Below are positions 1 to 9,362 of a DNA stretch of 64,000 bases, piece after piece (within the stretch, counting starts at the first letter, position 1; each line of letters begins with the position of its first letter). The notes under the pieces were generated by a model. The model was given only the letters and a program-made list of their open reading frames with translations, did not search any database and was not told where the DNA came from. Origin of the DNA: Haloactinospora alba (GTDB taxonomy: Bacteria; Actinomycetota; Actinomycetes; Streptosporangiales; Streptosporangiaceae); NCBI RefSeq assembly GCF_006717075.1, contig NZ_VFQC01000001.1, positions 1 through 64,000 on the forward strand, read 5' to 3'. A program made the translations under genes and the position numbers.

Positions 1-1626
1 GTGAGTGAGGCGGTTGCCACCGGGTTGGCGCCGGTGCCGTGGTAGTCGCTGAACGCCGCCGACTGGTTCACGAACACCTGCCCGGTGAGGTTCGCGGACA
101 GGTTCACCCCGGCCGCCATCGCGGTCTGCTCGGCTGCCTCCAGTACCCGCTCGGTGGTGGAGTACACGCTCGCGGTGAGCGCCCCGCCCGCGGTGATGGT
201 CTCGCGCATCAGCCGCAGCGAGTCCGGGGTGTCGTCGGTGGTGATCACGAACGACACCGGGCCGAAGCGCTCCCTGGCGTAGGTCTCGCGCTGTTCGGCG
301 TCCCACGTTCACGATGGCGGGGGTGCGCACCCGCGCGTCGGCGAACTCCGGGTGGGTGACACTGTGCGGCCGCAGCGCCGCCTCGCCCAGTTTCTCGGCG
401 TGTTCCAGGCGGTGCAGGATGTCCTCGTTGGCGATCGCGCCGAGTACGCCGGTGGCGGTCGCGGGGTCCTCCAGCAGTCGGGACACGGCCTCGGCCAGGT
501 CGGAGCTGACCTCCCCGGGGGTCTTGTGCCCCTCGTCGGTATCGACGCCGCGGCGCGGCACGAAGATGTTCTGCGGGGTGGTGCACATCTGCCCGCTGAA
601 CAGCGACAGCGAGAACGCGAGGTTGTCCAGCATGCCCCGGTAGGCGTCGGTGGAGTCCACGACGACCGCGTTCACCCCGGCCTTCTCGGTGTTCACGAAC
701 GCCTGCCGGGCGTTGGCCTCCAACCAGTCGCCGAAGGCGGTGGAACCGGTGAAGTCCACGATCCGCACCTCGGGGCGCAGGGCGAGGTCGGCCGCGCGCT
801 TCTCCTCGGGGTGCTCGGTGGCCAGCAGCACCGTGTTCGGGTCGAGGCCCGCCTCGGCCAGCACTTCCCGCGCGATGGCGACCGTGATCGCCAGCGGCAG
901 CACCGCGCCCGGGTGCGGTTTCACGATGACCGGGTTTCCGGTGACCAGGCTGGCGAACAGCCCGGGGTAGGCGTTCCACGTGGGGAAGGTGTTGCACCCG
1001 ATGAGCAGGGCGGTGCCGCGTCCCACCGCGCGGAACCGCTTGTCCATCACCAGCGGGTCACCCTTGCGCTGCGGTTTCTCCCACCGCACGGTTCCGGCGT
1101 AGGAGGTGATCATGTCGTAGCCGTAGGCGACGGCCTCCAGGCCGCGGTCCTGGGCGTGCGTGCCGCCGGCCTGGAACGCCATGACGAACGCCTGCCCGCT
1201 GGTGTGCTGCACCGCGTGGGCCATCTCGAAGCTGCGCTCGTTCAGCCGCCGCAGGATCTCCAGGCACACCCCGGCCCGCCCGTCGGGGCCCGCGTCGCGC
1301 CAGGACGGCAGGGCGTCGCGGGCGGCGGCCAGCAGACTCTCGGTGTCGGTGCGGGGGTAGCGCACGTCCAGCTTGATTCCGTAGGGGGAGCGCTCGGTGG
1401 CGATCCGGTCGCTGGTTCCGGGCTGGTCCAGCGGGAAGTCCGCGCCGAGGTAGCCCTCGAAGGCGGCCTGCCCGGTCGGCGCGGCCTCCTGGCCGTACAC
1501 CTTGGGGCTGGGCGACTCGGGGTAGGGGGTGTAGAAGTGCCGCCCGTGGATGGCGGCTACTGCGGCGTCGAGGGTGGTGCGGTGCTGTTCGGCGAGTGCC
1601 GCGGGGGTCGTGCTGGCTGTGGCCAC
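1..1626 (-). pseudogene. paaN: Phenylacetic acid degradation protein PaaN (aldehyde dehydrogenase superfamily), frameshifted and cut by the left edge
   Basis: Aldehyde-dehydrogenase-type enzyme of the phenylacetate (paa) pathway. The GTG start at 1626 is preceded by GGGAGA and gives MATASTTPAALAEQHR. Visible family features are KPHPGAVLPLAI, VDFTGSTAFGDWLE, the region around the likely catalytic Cys (FSGQMCTTPQN) and the distal FVNQSAAFSDYHGTG. The reading frame changes near 302-304: up to there the protein ends AIVNV, and the natural continuation DAEQRETYARERFGPVSFV is in another frame. Reading CC instead of CCC at 302-304 restores one protein. The extreme C-terminus lies outside the window. 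It is divergent from paaK with a PaaR-type operator between them. The frameshift may be real or a homopolymer sequencing error. Confidence 0.85.
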
Positions 1627-1701
1627 GATCCGTTCTCCCAACCTGGAGGCTGTGCGCCTATTGACAGGACGCCTGCGGGGAATGCTTCGCTATGCGGTAT
1701 T

Positions 1702-1723
1702 ACTAACCGACCGTTCGTTCAGT
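1702..1723. promoter_or_regulatory. PaaR-type TetR operator between paaN and paaK
   Basis: A 22-bp near-palindrome beginning ACTAACCG and ending CAGT, with the core ACCGACCGTTCG. It matches the PaaR motif described in Corynebacterium (ACT-N-ACCG-NN-CG-NN-CGGT-N-AGT) at all but one fixed position. It sits 76 bp upstream of the paaN start and 40 bp upstream of the paaK start, so one site could control both divergent genes. The regulator is probably the TetR protein encoded at 3200-3817. The motif is recalled from the literature, not searched. Confidence 0.7.
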
Positions 1724-1762
1724 ACGCAAGGTCCCTGGGCCGGAGGCGAAAGGACACTCACG

Positions 1763-3115
1763 ATGGCCCACCACACCCCTTCCCGCGACTCCCGCCCCGC
1801 CCGGCCGCACGGCATCGGCGCCGCACCCGACCCCGGACCGCTGGACCCGATGGAACGCGCCTCCCGCGACGAGCTGGAGACCCACCAGCTGCGCCACCTC
1901 CGGTGGACGCTGCGCCACGCCTACGAGAACCAGCCCTTCTACCGGCGCAAGTGCGACGACGCCGGTGTCACCCCCGACGACCTGCGTGACCTCACCGACC
2001 TGACCCGCTTCCCGTTCACCACCAAGCAGGACCTGCGCGACGCCTACCCGTTCGACGCGTTCGCCGTCCCCATGGACCGGGTGGTCCGGGTGCACGCCTC
2101 CAGCGGCACCACCGGCGGAGCCTCCGTGGCGGGCTACACCCGCGCCGACGTAGCGACCTGGTCCGAGCTGGTGGCCCGCGCCATCCGCGCCTCGGGCGGG
2201 AAACCGGGGGAGAAGGTGCACGTCGCCTACGGGTACGGCCTGTTCACCGGCGGGCTCGGCGCCCACTACGGCGCCGAGCGGCTGGGCTGCACCGTCATCC
2301 CCGTCTCCGGCGGCAACACCGCCCGGCAGGCCGACCTGATCGCCGACTTCCGACCGGACACGATCATGGTCACCCCCTCCTACCTGCTCACCATCGCCGA
2401 CGAGCTGCGCGCCCGGGGCACGGACCCGCGGGCCACCTCGCTGCGCACGGCCATCCTGGGCGCCGAACCGTGGACCGAGGACATGCGCCGGGAGATCGAG
2501 GACACGTTCGACCTGCATGCCGTGGACATCTACGGCCTGTCCGAGGTGATGGGGTCCGGCGTGGCCAACGAGTACGTGGAGACCAAGGACGCGCCGCACG
2601 TGTTCGAGGACCACTTCCTGCCGGAGATCGTGGACCCGGACAGCGGGCGGCCCGTGCCCGACGGCGGCGCGGGCGAGCTCGTGTTCACCACCCTCACGAA
2701 GGAGGCCATGCCGGTGGTGCGCTACCGCACCCGCGACCTGTCCCGCCTCCTGCCGGGTACGGCCCGGCCGGCGTTCCGCCGCATGGCCAAGGTGACCGGC
2801 CGCAGCGACGACACGATCATCCTGCGCGGTGTGAACCTCGTCCCCTCCCAGGTGGAGGAGCAGGTGCTGCGCCTCGGCGCGCTCGCGCCGCACTTCCAGC
2901 TGGTGCTGCGCCGCCCGGACCGGCTGGACGAGCTCACGGTGCGGGTGGAGCACCGGCCGCAGGCGGGCGAGGCGGCCGCGGCCGCAGAGGAGCAGCTGGC
3001 CAGCGCGGTCAAGGAACGGCTCGGAGTGAGCGCCGCTGTGGAGGTGGTGCCGCCCGGGACGCTGCCGCGCTCCTCCGGCAAGACCTCCCGCGTCCGCGAC
3101 GAGCGCCCCGGGTGA
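1763..3115 (+). CDS. paaK: Phenylacetate-CoA ligase
   Basis: Activates phenylacetate to phenylacetyl-CoA with ATP and CoA, the first step of the paa pathway. The ATG at 1763 follows AAAGGA and gives 450 residues, the usual PaaK length. The N-terminus ELETHQLRHLRWTLRHAYEN, the nucleotide-binding loop HASSGTTGG (about residues 112-120), YGLSEVMG and the C-terminal RTRDLSRLL and GRSDDTIILRGVN motifs are those of the ANL adenylating family, PaaK branch. The gene runs divergently from paaN behind the PaaR-type operator, and the TetR gene follows it. An in-frame start further upstream would run through that operator, so I prefer 1763. Confidence 0.93.
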   Translation: MAHHTPSRDSRPARPHGIGAAPDPGPLDPMERASRDELETHQLRHLRWTLRHAYENQPFYRRKCDDAGVTPDDLRDLTDLTRFPFTTKQDLRDAYPFDAFAVPMDRVVRVHASSGTTGGASVAGYTRADVATWSELVARAIRASGGKPGEKVHVAYGYGLFTGGLGAHYGAERLGCTVIPVSGGNTARQADLIADFRPDTIMVTPSYLLTIADELRARGTDPRATSLRTAILGAEPWTEDMRREIEDTFDLHAVDIYGLSEVMGSGVANEYVETKDAPHVFEDHFLPEIVDPDSGRPVPDGGAGELVFTTLTKEAMPVVRYRTRDLSRLLPGTARPAFRRMAKVTGRSDDTIILRGVNLVPSQVEEQVLRLGALAPHFQLVLRRPDRLDELTVRVEHRPQAGEAAAAAEEQLASAVKERLGVSAAVEVVPPGTLPRSSGKTSRVRDERPG

Positions 3116-3137
3116 CGGTGTGGCGTGCGGCACCGCT

Positions 3138-3163
3138 GCCCGCCCCGCCCGGGCGGGGCGGGC
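3138..3163. terminator. GC-rich 13+13 bp perfect palindrome between paaK and paaR
   Basis: GCCCGCCCCGCCC is followed directly by its reverse complement with no loop bases. It lies 22 bp after the paaK stop and 37 bp before the TetR start. There is no T-tract, so it could be a weak terminator, a transcript-stabilising hairpin or a supercoiling-sensitive site. It may separate paaR expression from paaK. Confidence 0.4.
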
Positions 3164-3199
3164 GACGCCGGCCCGGCAGGGGCGGTAGATTCCCGTACC

Positions 3200-3817
3200 A
3201 TGCCTCCTCCACCCGGCGCTGCCGACAAACCCTCCCCGCGCCGTACCGGCCGTCCGGGGTACGACGCGGAGTCCGTGCTGCGCGTCGCCGTGCGGCTGTT
3301 CAACGAACAGGGCTACGACGGCACCAGCATGGGTGACCTGGCGCGCGCCCTCGGCGTCACCAAGTCCGCCATCTACCACCACGTCTCCGCCAAGGAGGAG
3401 CTGCTGCGCCGGTCCCTGGACCGGGCACTGGACGCCCTGTTCGCTGTCACCCGCGAACCCGCCGCCACCAGCGGGTCGGCGATCGACCGGTTGGACCACG
3501 TGTTGCGGGGCAGTGTGCGGGTACTGGTCGCCGAACTGGAACACGTGACGCTGCTGCTGCGGGTGCGCGGCAACACCGAGGTGGAACGCCGCGCCCTGGA
3601 GCGGCGCCGCGAGTTCGACCACATCGTCAGCGAGCTGGTCCGCCACGGTGCCGAGGAGGGGGACATCCGACCCGACATCGACCCGGCGCTGGCCAGCAGG
3701 CTGATGTTCGGAACGGTGAACTCGATCGTCGAGTGGTACCGCCCGGGCCGCGGCCTGGAGGCCGACGAGCTCGCCGACGCGCTCGCCGCGATGGCGTTCA
3801 ACGGGTTGCGGGCCTGA
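3200..3817 (+). CDS. paaR: TetR-family transcriptional regulator, probable PaaR
   Basis: A 205-residue TetR repressor. The N-terminal helix-turn-helix is at about residues 17-60 (YDAESVLRVAVRLFNEQG, then DGTSMGDLARALGVTKSAIYHH), followed by an all-helical ligand domain. The ATG at 3200 gives MPPPPGAADKPSPRR; the frame is open further upstream but that part is low-complexity and overlaps the hairpin. Position next to paaK and the PaaR-like operator at 1702-1723 suggest it represses the paa genes and is released by phenylacetyl-CoA, as in other actinobacteria. The ligand is inferred from context. Confidence 0.85.
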   Translation: MPPPPGAADKPSPRRTGRPGYDAESVLRVAVRLFNEQGYDGTSMGDLARALGVTKSAIYHHVSAKEELLRRSLDRALDALFAVTREPAATSGSAIDRLDHVLRGSVRVLVAELEHVTLLLRVRGNTEVERRALERRREFDHIVSELVRHGAEEGDIRPDIDPALASRLMFGTVNSIVEWYRPGRGLEADELADALAAMAFNGLRA

Positions 3818-3886
3818 CCGCGGAAACCCTCGCCGTTTGTTCCCCGCCGGAGGAGACCACCCGGATCCCGTCAGTGGAGAAACAGG

Positions 3887-4735
3887 ATGAACCTGCTGCA
3901 GCTGCCGTCCGTACTGGTACACGGGATCGCCGCGTTGCAGCGCGGCCGGCGGGTGGCGACGGCGCGGGAGGAACTCCGGAACCGCACCCCGCGTGAGGTC
4001 GGCGAAACCCTGGAACTCCACGGGAACGACCCGCAGCCTCGCCAGCCCCGGCTGTGTTCGGTAACCGGAACCACCCTGCGCGGCGGCGCGGAACCCGAAC
4101 GGGCGCCGCTGGTGGGGGACGAGTGCGTGTGGTGGGCGCTGCGGGTGCACCCGCGCAGCGCCTGGTACAGCAGAACCATCCACCTGCCCGTGGTGGAGGT
4201 GTCGCGCGCGCCCTTCCACCTCACCGACGGCCAGCGCAGCATCCGGGTCGCGCCGGACACCGCGACGACACACGAGCGGGTGCGTGTCACCCGCTATTCC
4301 GAGGAGCACCCCCGGGCGTTCGCCGACCGGCGCACCCCGGTCACCAACCGGGTCAACGCCCGCTTCCCGGAGGTCGCCGACTACGTGCGGGGCCTGATCG
4401 GTGTCGCGCGCGTCGACTTCACCGAGTGGGCGGTGCCGGAAGGGGTTCGGGTCACGGTGTCGGGGTGGCTCGTCGACGACGGAACCGCGGACGAACCGGT
4501 ACTCACCGCGTGGCCGGACCCCGACGGAGGGAAGGAGGCCGTACTCACCATCAGTGTCGCGCAGGACGCCGACATCCGGGAGGTGTCCGGCCTGTCTCCC
4601 GAGGGGGCCGAAAGCCAAGGTTCCCTGAGCCAGCAGCAGCGCATCCTTCAGGCCGGCGGCGGCTGCCTGGTGGTGTTCTGCGTGGCCGCCGCCCTCGTCG
4701 TGGTCGTGGGCGTCGTGGCCGCGCTCGCCGGGTAG
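3887..4735 (+). CDS. Hypothetical protein with C-terminal membrane anchor
   Basis: 282 residues, function not recognised. A long soluble part (about 1-245) has beta-rich stretches such as RVTVSGWLVDDG, and the C-terminus is one hydrophobic helix (LVVFCVAAALVVVVGVVAAL) ending LAG. The layout recalls actinobacterial membrane-tail proteins with a GIDE/E3-ligase-like soluble domain, but I cannot confirm that. The start follows AGTGGAGAAACAGG. Its last 99 bases (4637-4735) are copied at 6270-6335 with 33 bases missing, so this gene tail borders both sides of the toxin-antitoxin/CYTH segment. Confidence 0.7.
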   Translation: MNLLQLPSVLVHGIAALQRGRRVATAREELRNRTPREVGETLELHGNDPQPRQPRLCSVTGTTLRGGAEPERAPLVGDECVWWALRVHPRSAWYSRTIHLPVVEVSRAPFHLTDGQRSIRVAPDTATTHERVRVTRYSEEHPRAFADRRTPVTNRVNARFPEVADYVRGLIGVARVDFTEWAVPEGVRVTVSGWLVDDGTADEPVLTAWPDPDGGKEAVLTISVAQDADIREVSGLSPEGAESQGSLSQQQRILQAGGGCLVVFCVAAALVVVVGVVAALAG

Positions 4736-4849
4736 GGGGTGGTTGCTGCTGTAACGGGGAGTGCCTCGCGTCTCGGACACCGCGCGTTCGGTCCTGTAGA
4801 GACCAGCAGCCCCAAGTGGTGCCATACCTTGTACGAGTTGGAGGTAGCC

Positions 4850-5094
4850 ATGGCGATCACAGCATCCGAGGCCCGAAAGAACCTGTTCCCCTGATCGAGC
4901 AGGTCAACAACGACCGCACCTCCGTGGAGATCAACTCCCGACGGGGCGATGCGGTGCTGGTCTCCTGCGAGGACTACGAAGCGTTGGAGGAGACCGCGCA
5001 CCTGCTGCGTTCTCCCGCGAACGCCCAACGGCTGTTGGAGAGCCTCGCTCAGGCCCGTCGTGGCGAGTACGAAGAACACCCGCTGTCACGATGA
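4850..5094 (+). pseudogene. yefM: YefM/Phd-type antitoxin, frameshifted
   Basis: Antitoxin of a YefM-YoeB type II pair. It starts at the ATG at 4850 behind GGAGGT and reads MAITASEARKNLFP, then meets TGA at 4892-4894. Adding one base in the CCCC run at 4888-4891 continues the protein as LIEQVNNDRTSVEINSR and SCEDYEALEETAHLLRSP to HPLSR, giving the normal length of about 81 residues. So the gene carries a single-base deletion. The stop codon overlaps the toxin start (ATGA), as usual for these pairs. If the deletion is real, no full antitoxin is made. Confidence 0.85.
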
Positions 5095-5347
5095 GGCTTG
5101 TCTTCACCTCCCACGGTTGGGAAGACTACAAATACTGGCTGGCCACGGACCGGGCGACTCTGAAGCGTGTCAACCGGCTCATCGACGACATTCTCCGGGA
5201 CCCGTTTGAAGGATAGGAAAGCCCGAGCCACTGCGCCATGCCTTCGCTGGCAGTTGGTCCCGGCGCATCAGCGAGGAGCACCGGATCGTCTATCTCGTCG
5301 CCGGGGATGACGTCGTGCTCCTGCAGGCCCGTTACCATTACTCGTAA
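5091..5347 (+). pseudogene. yoeB: YoeB-type toxin (RelE superfamily mRNA interferase), frameshifted
   Basis: Ribosome-dependent mRNA-cleaving toxin. The first 41 residues read MRLVFTSHGWEDYKYW to LRDPFEG and then hit TAG at 5214-5216. Inserting one A near 5213 restores [20 protein letters not shown] followed by EEHRIVYLV and the terminal ARYHYS. Those residues include the YoeB active-site surroundings (the Glu, Arg and C-terminal His/Tyr of the family). As written, the toxin lacks its catalytic half. Together with the broken antitoxin this looks like a dead module, unless both changes are sequence errors. Confidence 0.85.
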
Positions 5348-5555
5348 CCGGTCGGATCCCAAGGACCGGGACGTTCTTCGCTCACCGGCCGACCCGTTAC
5401 TGGACCCGACCGAGGGCCACGTATGGGTGCGAGGTACGTGACCTGGCCGACACTGTCGGTCTTACCGAGAGCATGGGAGCCTTACGGCGAGTGTGCGGCA
5501 AGAAGAACATCGCTCGTGTGCATTCGGTGATCAGCGACAGGATCTGAGGGAACAC

Positions 5556-6146
5556 ATGAACGCGGTCGAGGTGGAGCGCAAGCGTGACCTGGGGAGCAGA
5601 GCCGATACAGTGCTCACCCGGCTGGTAGAGCACGGATGGATCCCTTCGACTCCGGTAGCGGAGACCGACGATTACTACTCGCGTCCCGACGTCGACTTCA
5701 TGGCCACCGTGGAGTGCCTCCGGCTGCGCCAGCGGGACGACTTCGCCGAACTCACCTACAAACCCCCCTCCAACGCGGCGACACACTCGGCCGAGGAGGT
5801 GATCTCCAAGACCGAGGTGAACACGGAGCTGGCGCACGGCCAGGCGCAGCAGGCGCAACAGCTCCTCGCCGCCCTGGGTATGGTTCACCTGGTCCAGGTG
5901 GCCAAGACACGCACGACGTATCACCACCCCCGAGAGAACGACCTGGTGGTGACGGTCGACGAGGTGGTCGAGGTCGGCACGTTCGCCGAGGTGGAGATCC
6001 TCAGCGCTGACACCGGAACAGCGGTAACGAAGTTGACAAGGACGGAGACCGAGCTGGAGCTGTCGGAGCTGCCACCAGTGTCCCTGCCCTACCGGGACCT
6101 GGCCATGCGAGCCGGGTCGCCACTCCAACGGACCGGCGGAACGTGA
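5556..6146 (+). CDS. CYTH-domain protein (class IV adenylyl cyclase CyaB-like)
   Basis: 196 residues of the CYTH superfamily, whose members bind triphosphate-containing substrates in a beta tunnel. The signature ExExK is present at the N-terminus (EVERKRDL), with paired charged strands such as LRLRQRDDFAELTYK and the late acidic strand GTFAEVEIL. The length fits the class IV cyclase/CyaB-like branch, which includes adenylyl cyclases and proteins of unknown substrate. The ATG at 5556 follows GAGGG. It lies downstream of the broken toxin-antitoxin pair, inside the segment bounded by the duplicated gene tail. The substrate is not evident. Confidence 0.8.
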   Translation: MNAVEVERKRDLGSRADTVLTRLVEHGWIPSTPVAETDDYYSRPDVDFMATVECLRLRQRDDFAELTYKPPSNAATHSAEEVISKTEVNTELAHGQAQQAQQLLAALGMVHLVQVAKTRTTYHHPRENDLVVTVDEVVEVGTFAEVEILSADTGTAVTKLTRTETELELSELPPVSLPYRDLAMRAGSPLQRTGGT

Positions 6147-6269
6147 ACGGCTCTCGCTTAGTTGCCCCAGCCCTGGGGACGAGGAGATGCACCCCCGTGC
6201 GGAACATGGGGAACGACAGGTGGCCCAGGCTCGCGGTTCCGGGGTGGAGAGGCTCCCCGGGGCCGGTAG

Positions 6270-6335
6270 CAGCGCATTCTTCAGGCCGGCGGCGGCTGCC
6301 TGGTGGTGTTCTGCGTGGCCGCGCTCGCCGGGTAG
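6270..6335 (+). repeat. Truncated copy of the 3' end of the 3887-4735 gene
   Basis: The 66 bases match 4637-4735 closely. They encode QRILQAGGGCLVVFCVA and then ALAG plus stop, with an in-frame 33-bp deletion between two GTGGCC repeats that removes half of the membrane helix. The codon just upstream is TAG (6267-6269) where the parent has CAG, so the copy is not expressed as a protein. Homology upstream of this fades quickly. The rest of the intergenic stretch 6147-6408 shows nothing else recognisable. Confidence 0.75.
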
Positions 6336-6408
6336 GGGAGGGCTCGGCGGAAAATCCGGGTGACGTGACCGAGTCCGCGTTTCGTGTACTCGGGAACCAC
6401 CCTGCTCG

Positions 6409-7089
6409 TCACCGGTTGTGGAACGGCAGCATGGCGTCGCCGAGCCGCCGTCGCTCCATTATGTCGATCACGTAGTTGAGTACGTGGCTGGGAGAGTTGG
6501 TTCCGGCGAAAACCATGGGATCCACGCCCAAACGGGGATCGAACTTCGCGGCATGATAGATAACCGGAACCCGAATTCCAGCGCGATGGAATTCGCGCAC
6601 CATGTCGATGCCGGCACCAGGATCACCGTGCCGTTCTATGTCGCTGATCACCAGGTCGTAGGAATATCGGTAGAGGAGCTCCAACGCCTCCCCCGTTGTG
6701 GTGGCCTGGTCCACCCGCATGTCCATCTCGGTGAACAACCTGGTCAGTGCGCTGTTGTTGCTCGGTATGTCGTCAACCCACAGTATCCTGCCGCTCCTGA
6801 GGTAAACGGCGGCGTGTTCCAGTCGGTTCACGGCCGAACGCCGCTGCTTCACGGTGTCGGGCTCTGCGGAATGAGACTCCCCGCCGGTAGTGTCCTCGTC
6901 CGCTTTCTCGATGAGCTGTTCCGCGTCCTTCAGGGTTATCTCCAGCCCGGGGCCCTTGATCTCCGCAATGTGGGGAACGATCCTGTTGAGCAGCGGCCGG
7001 CGTAACGAGAGGAACACGACGGAGGCGAAAACGACCCAGAGCAGGGTGGGAAGCGCACTGGCCAGTTCCACCCACAGGGATTCCGGCAT
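6409..7089 (-). CDS. Membrane-anchored response-regulator receiver-like protein
   Basis: 226 residues. One transmembrane helix sits at about 12-30 (LPTLLWVVFASVVFLSL), then a charged linker, then a receiver-like domain from about 101 to 215. The acidic pair D106-D107 (ILWVDDIPSNN) and the likely phosphoacceptor D150 (DLVISDIERHG) are present. No DNA-binding or catalytic output domain follows; it ends LPFHNR. A receiver tethered to the membrane by its N-terminus is unusual. No histidine kinase is adjacent. It could act as a phosphate sink or as a docking switch; that is inference. The start codon is ATG at 7089. Confidence 0.75.
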   Translation of the reverse strand: MPESLWVELASALPTLLWVVFASVVFLSLRRPLLNRIVPHIAEIKGPGLEITLKDAEQLIEKADEDTTGGESHSAEPDTVKQRRSAVNRLEHAAVYLRSGRILWVDDIPSNNSALTRLFTEMDMRVDQATTTGEALELLYRYSYDLVISDIERHGDPGAGIDMVREFHRAGIRVPVIYHAAKFDPRLGVDPMVFAGTNSPSHVLNYVIDIMERRRLGDAMLPFHNR

Positions 7090-8095
<1,006 letters not shown>

Positions 8096-8184
8096 GGCCG
8101 GATCCGGCCGTTCCCCTGACACTGCGCGACCGCCGGGCTACCGTCGTGGTGTAGCGTCCCCGCCCCCGGGCCAAGGAGACCGGA

Positions 8185-9045
8185 ATGACCCCCGGCGAGA
8201 AAACGGTCGCCACCGTCGACCGCGAACCGTTCATCCCCACAACGATCTACGTGCGCAGCGAGGAGACCGGGTGGTTGGTCCCGCTGTACCGCGACGACGA
8301 CCCCGACACGTGGCGCTCCCACGTCCATTCCGACCAGCCCGTGGTCACCGCCACCGAATACGACCCGCGCCTACCCGAACACCTGCGTGACCCCACCACA
8401 GGGCGGGGGGTGATGGCGACCTCTTCCAGCAGCGGCCGGTCGATCATGGCCCGCATGATCGACACGTTGGAGCTGGAGCCGGGCATGCGGGTGCTGGAGA
8501 TCGGCACCGGAACCGGCTACTTCGCCGCCCTGCTGGCCCACATCGTCGGGGATGGCCTGGTCGCCAGCGTCGAGAGTGATCCCGTCCTGGCTGAGCACGC
8601 CCGGACCGCGCTGGATACGGCCGGGTACACGGTGCGGGTGGTCACCGGTGATGGCGCGGCCGGCTGGCCCGAGGGAGCCCCGTATGACCGGGTGGTGGCC
8701 ACCGCCGCCGTGCACACGGTGCCGTATGCGTGGGTGGCCCAGACCCGACCCGGCGGGGTGGTGGTCGTTCCGTGGGCGCCGACGTTCCACCCGGATGGCC
8801 CATTGGCTGTGCTCACGGTTGGTGAGGACGGCACCGCCCAGGGCCGGTTCGCGGGGTCGGCGCACTTCATGCCGCTGCACGAGCAACGCCTCGACCCCGC
8901 CGAGGTCAACCGGATGCACGAACGGTGGGACGTCGAGGGGGTTCCGGACTGCACCCGGTTCGGGGTGACCATCACCCCTGGCGATCAGCGGGTGTGGCTG
9001 GACGGGCCGGACAACCGGATAGTGCCATTGGAGGATCACGGCTGA
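8185..9045 (+). CDS. PCMT-like SAM-dependent methyltransferase
   Basis: 286 residues. The Rossmann methyltransferase domain has the SAM-binding glycine motif VLEIGTGTGYFAALLA (about residues 102-117) and ESDPVLAEHARTAL next to it, as in protein-L-isoaspartate O-methyltransferases. An N-terminal stretch of about 90 residues and the C-terminal RVWLDGPDNRIVPL resemble the variant found in actinobacterial peptide-maturation loci rather than housekeeping Pcm. No ATP-grasp partner or precursor peptide is seen here. The stop overlaps the start of the 43-residue protein that follows (TGATG). The start ATG follows AAGGAGACC. Confidence 0.75.
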   Translation: MTPGEKTVATVDREPFIPTTIYVRSEETGWLVPLYRDDDPDTWRSHVHSDQPVVTATEYDPRLPEHLRDPTTGRGVMATSSSSGRSIMARMIDTLELEPGMRVLEIGTGTGYFAALLAHIVGDGLVASVESDPVLAEHARTALDTAGYTVRVVTGDGAAGWPEGAPYDRVVATAAVHTVPYAWVAQTRPGGVVVVPWAPTFHPDGPLAVLTVGEDGTAQGRFAGSAHFMPLHEQRLDPAEVNRMHERWDVEGVPDCTRFGVTITPGDQRVWLDGPDNRIVPLEDHG

Positions 9046-9176
9046 TGGGTAAGCATGAGAAGGAAGTGAACTGCTCCGGGTGTGGCGGGAAGAAGCAAGT
9101 GCAGCGGTCGTATGACGGCAAGGTGGTGTGGGAGCCGTGTCAGCTGTGCGGCGGCACCGGTAAGCAGCCCTCCTGA
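9045..9176 (+). CDS. 43-residue protein with two CxxCxG zinc-finger-like motifs
   Basis: Very small protein translationally coupled to the methyltransferase (TGATG overlap). The sequence holds CSGCGG and, 16 residues after that motif, CQLCGGTG; the pair resembles one DnaJ-type zinc finger (CxxCxGxG), with a short charged strand between them. Such mini-proteins are common in actinobacteria and of unknown function. The tight coupling suggests it is co-expressed with the methyltransferase and may be its partner or substrate; that is inference. A strong hairpin follows at 9184. Confidence 0.65.
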   Translation: MGKHEKEVNCSGCGGKKQVQRSYDGKVVWEPCQLCGGTGKQPS

Positions 9177-9183
9177 GCAAGCA

Positions 9184-9211
9184 AGGCCCGGTGCCACACG
9201 GTGCCGGGCCT
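9184..9211 (+). terminator. Hairpin terminator after the methyltransferase pair
   Basis: 12-bp stem (AGGCCCGGTGCC with GGTGCCGGGCCT, two G-T wobbles) and a 4-base ACAC loop, starting 8 bases after the stop of the 43-residue protein. There is no clear U-tract. Confidence 0.7.
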
Positions 9212-9255
9212 ATGAAACGAACCGTCCCGTGGCAGGGGGCGCCACGGGGCCAGGG

Positions 9256-9291
9256 TTACAGCCGGTCGGCACGGACCTCGTCGAGGAACGC
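9256..9291 (-). repeat. Remnant of a second DUF397 gene tail
   Basis: On the minus strand it encodes AFLDEVRADRL plus stop, the same eleven residues that end the complete DUF397 gene at 9406-9597, with few base differences. Upstream of this the match stops. A hairpin with an 8-bp stem (CCCGTGGC/GCCACGGG, about 9225-9247) follows it. It looks like debris from duplication of the DUF397 gene. Confidence 0.6.
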
Positions 9292-9362
9292 TGTCTATCC
9301 GGAGATGGAGTTGGGTGGCACTGTTCCTGGGATGGGGTAGAATGACGCTGGGAATTGAGTAC

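Noticed and set aside
1703..4825. A 1040-codon open frame on the minus strand opposite paaK, paaR and the next gene
   Set aside because: Composition is that of an antisense shadow in high-GC DNA; the plus-strand genes have clear families.
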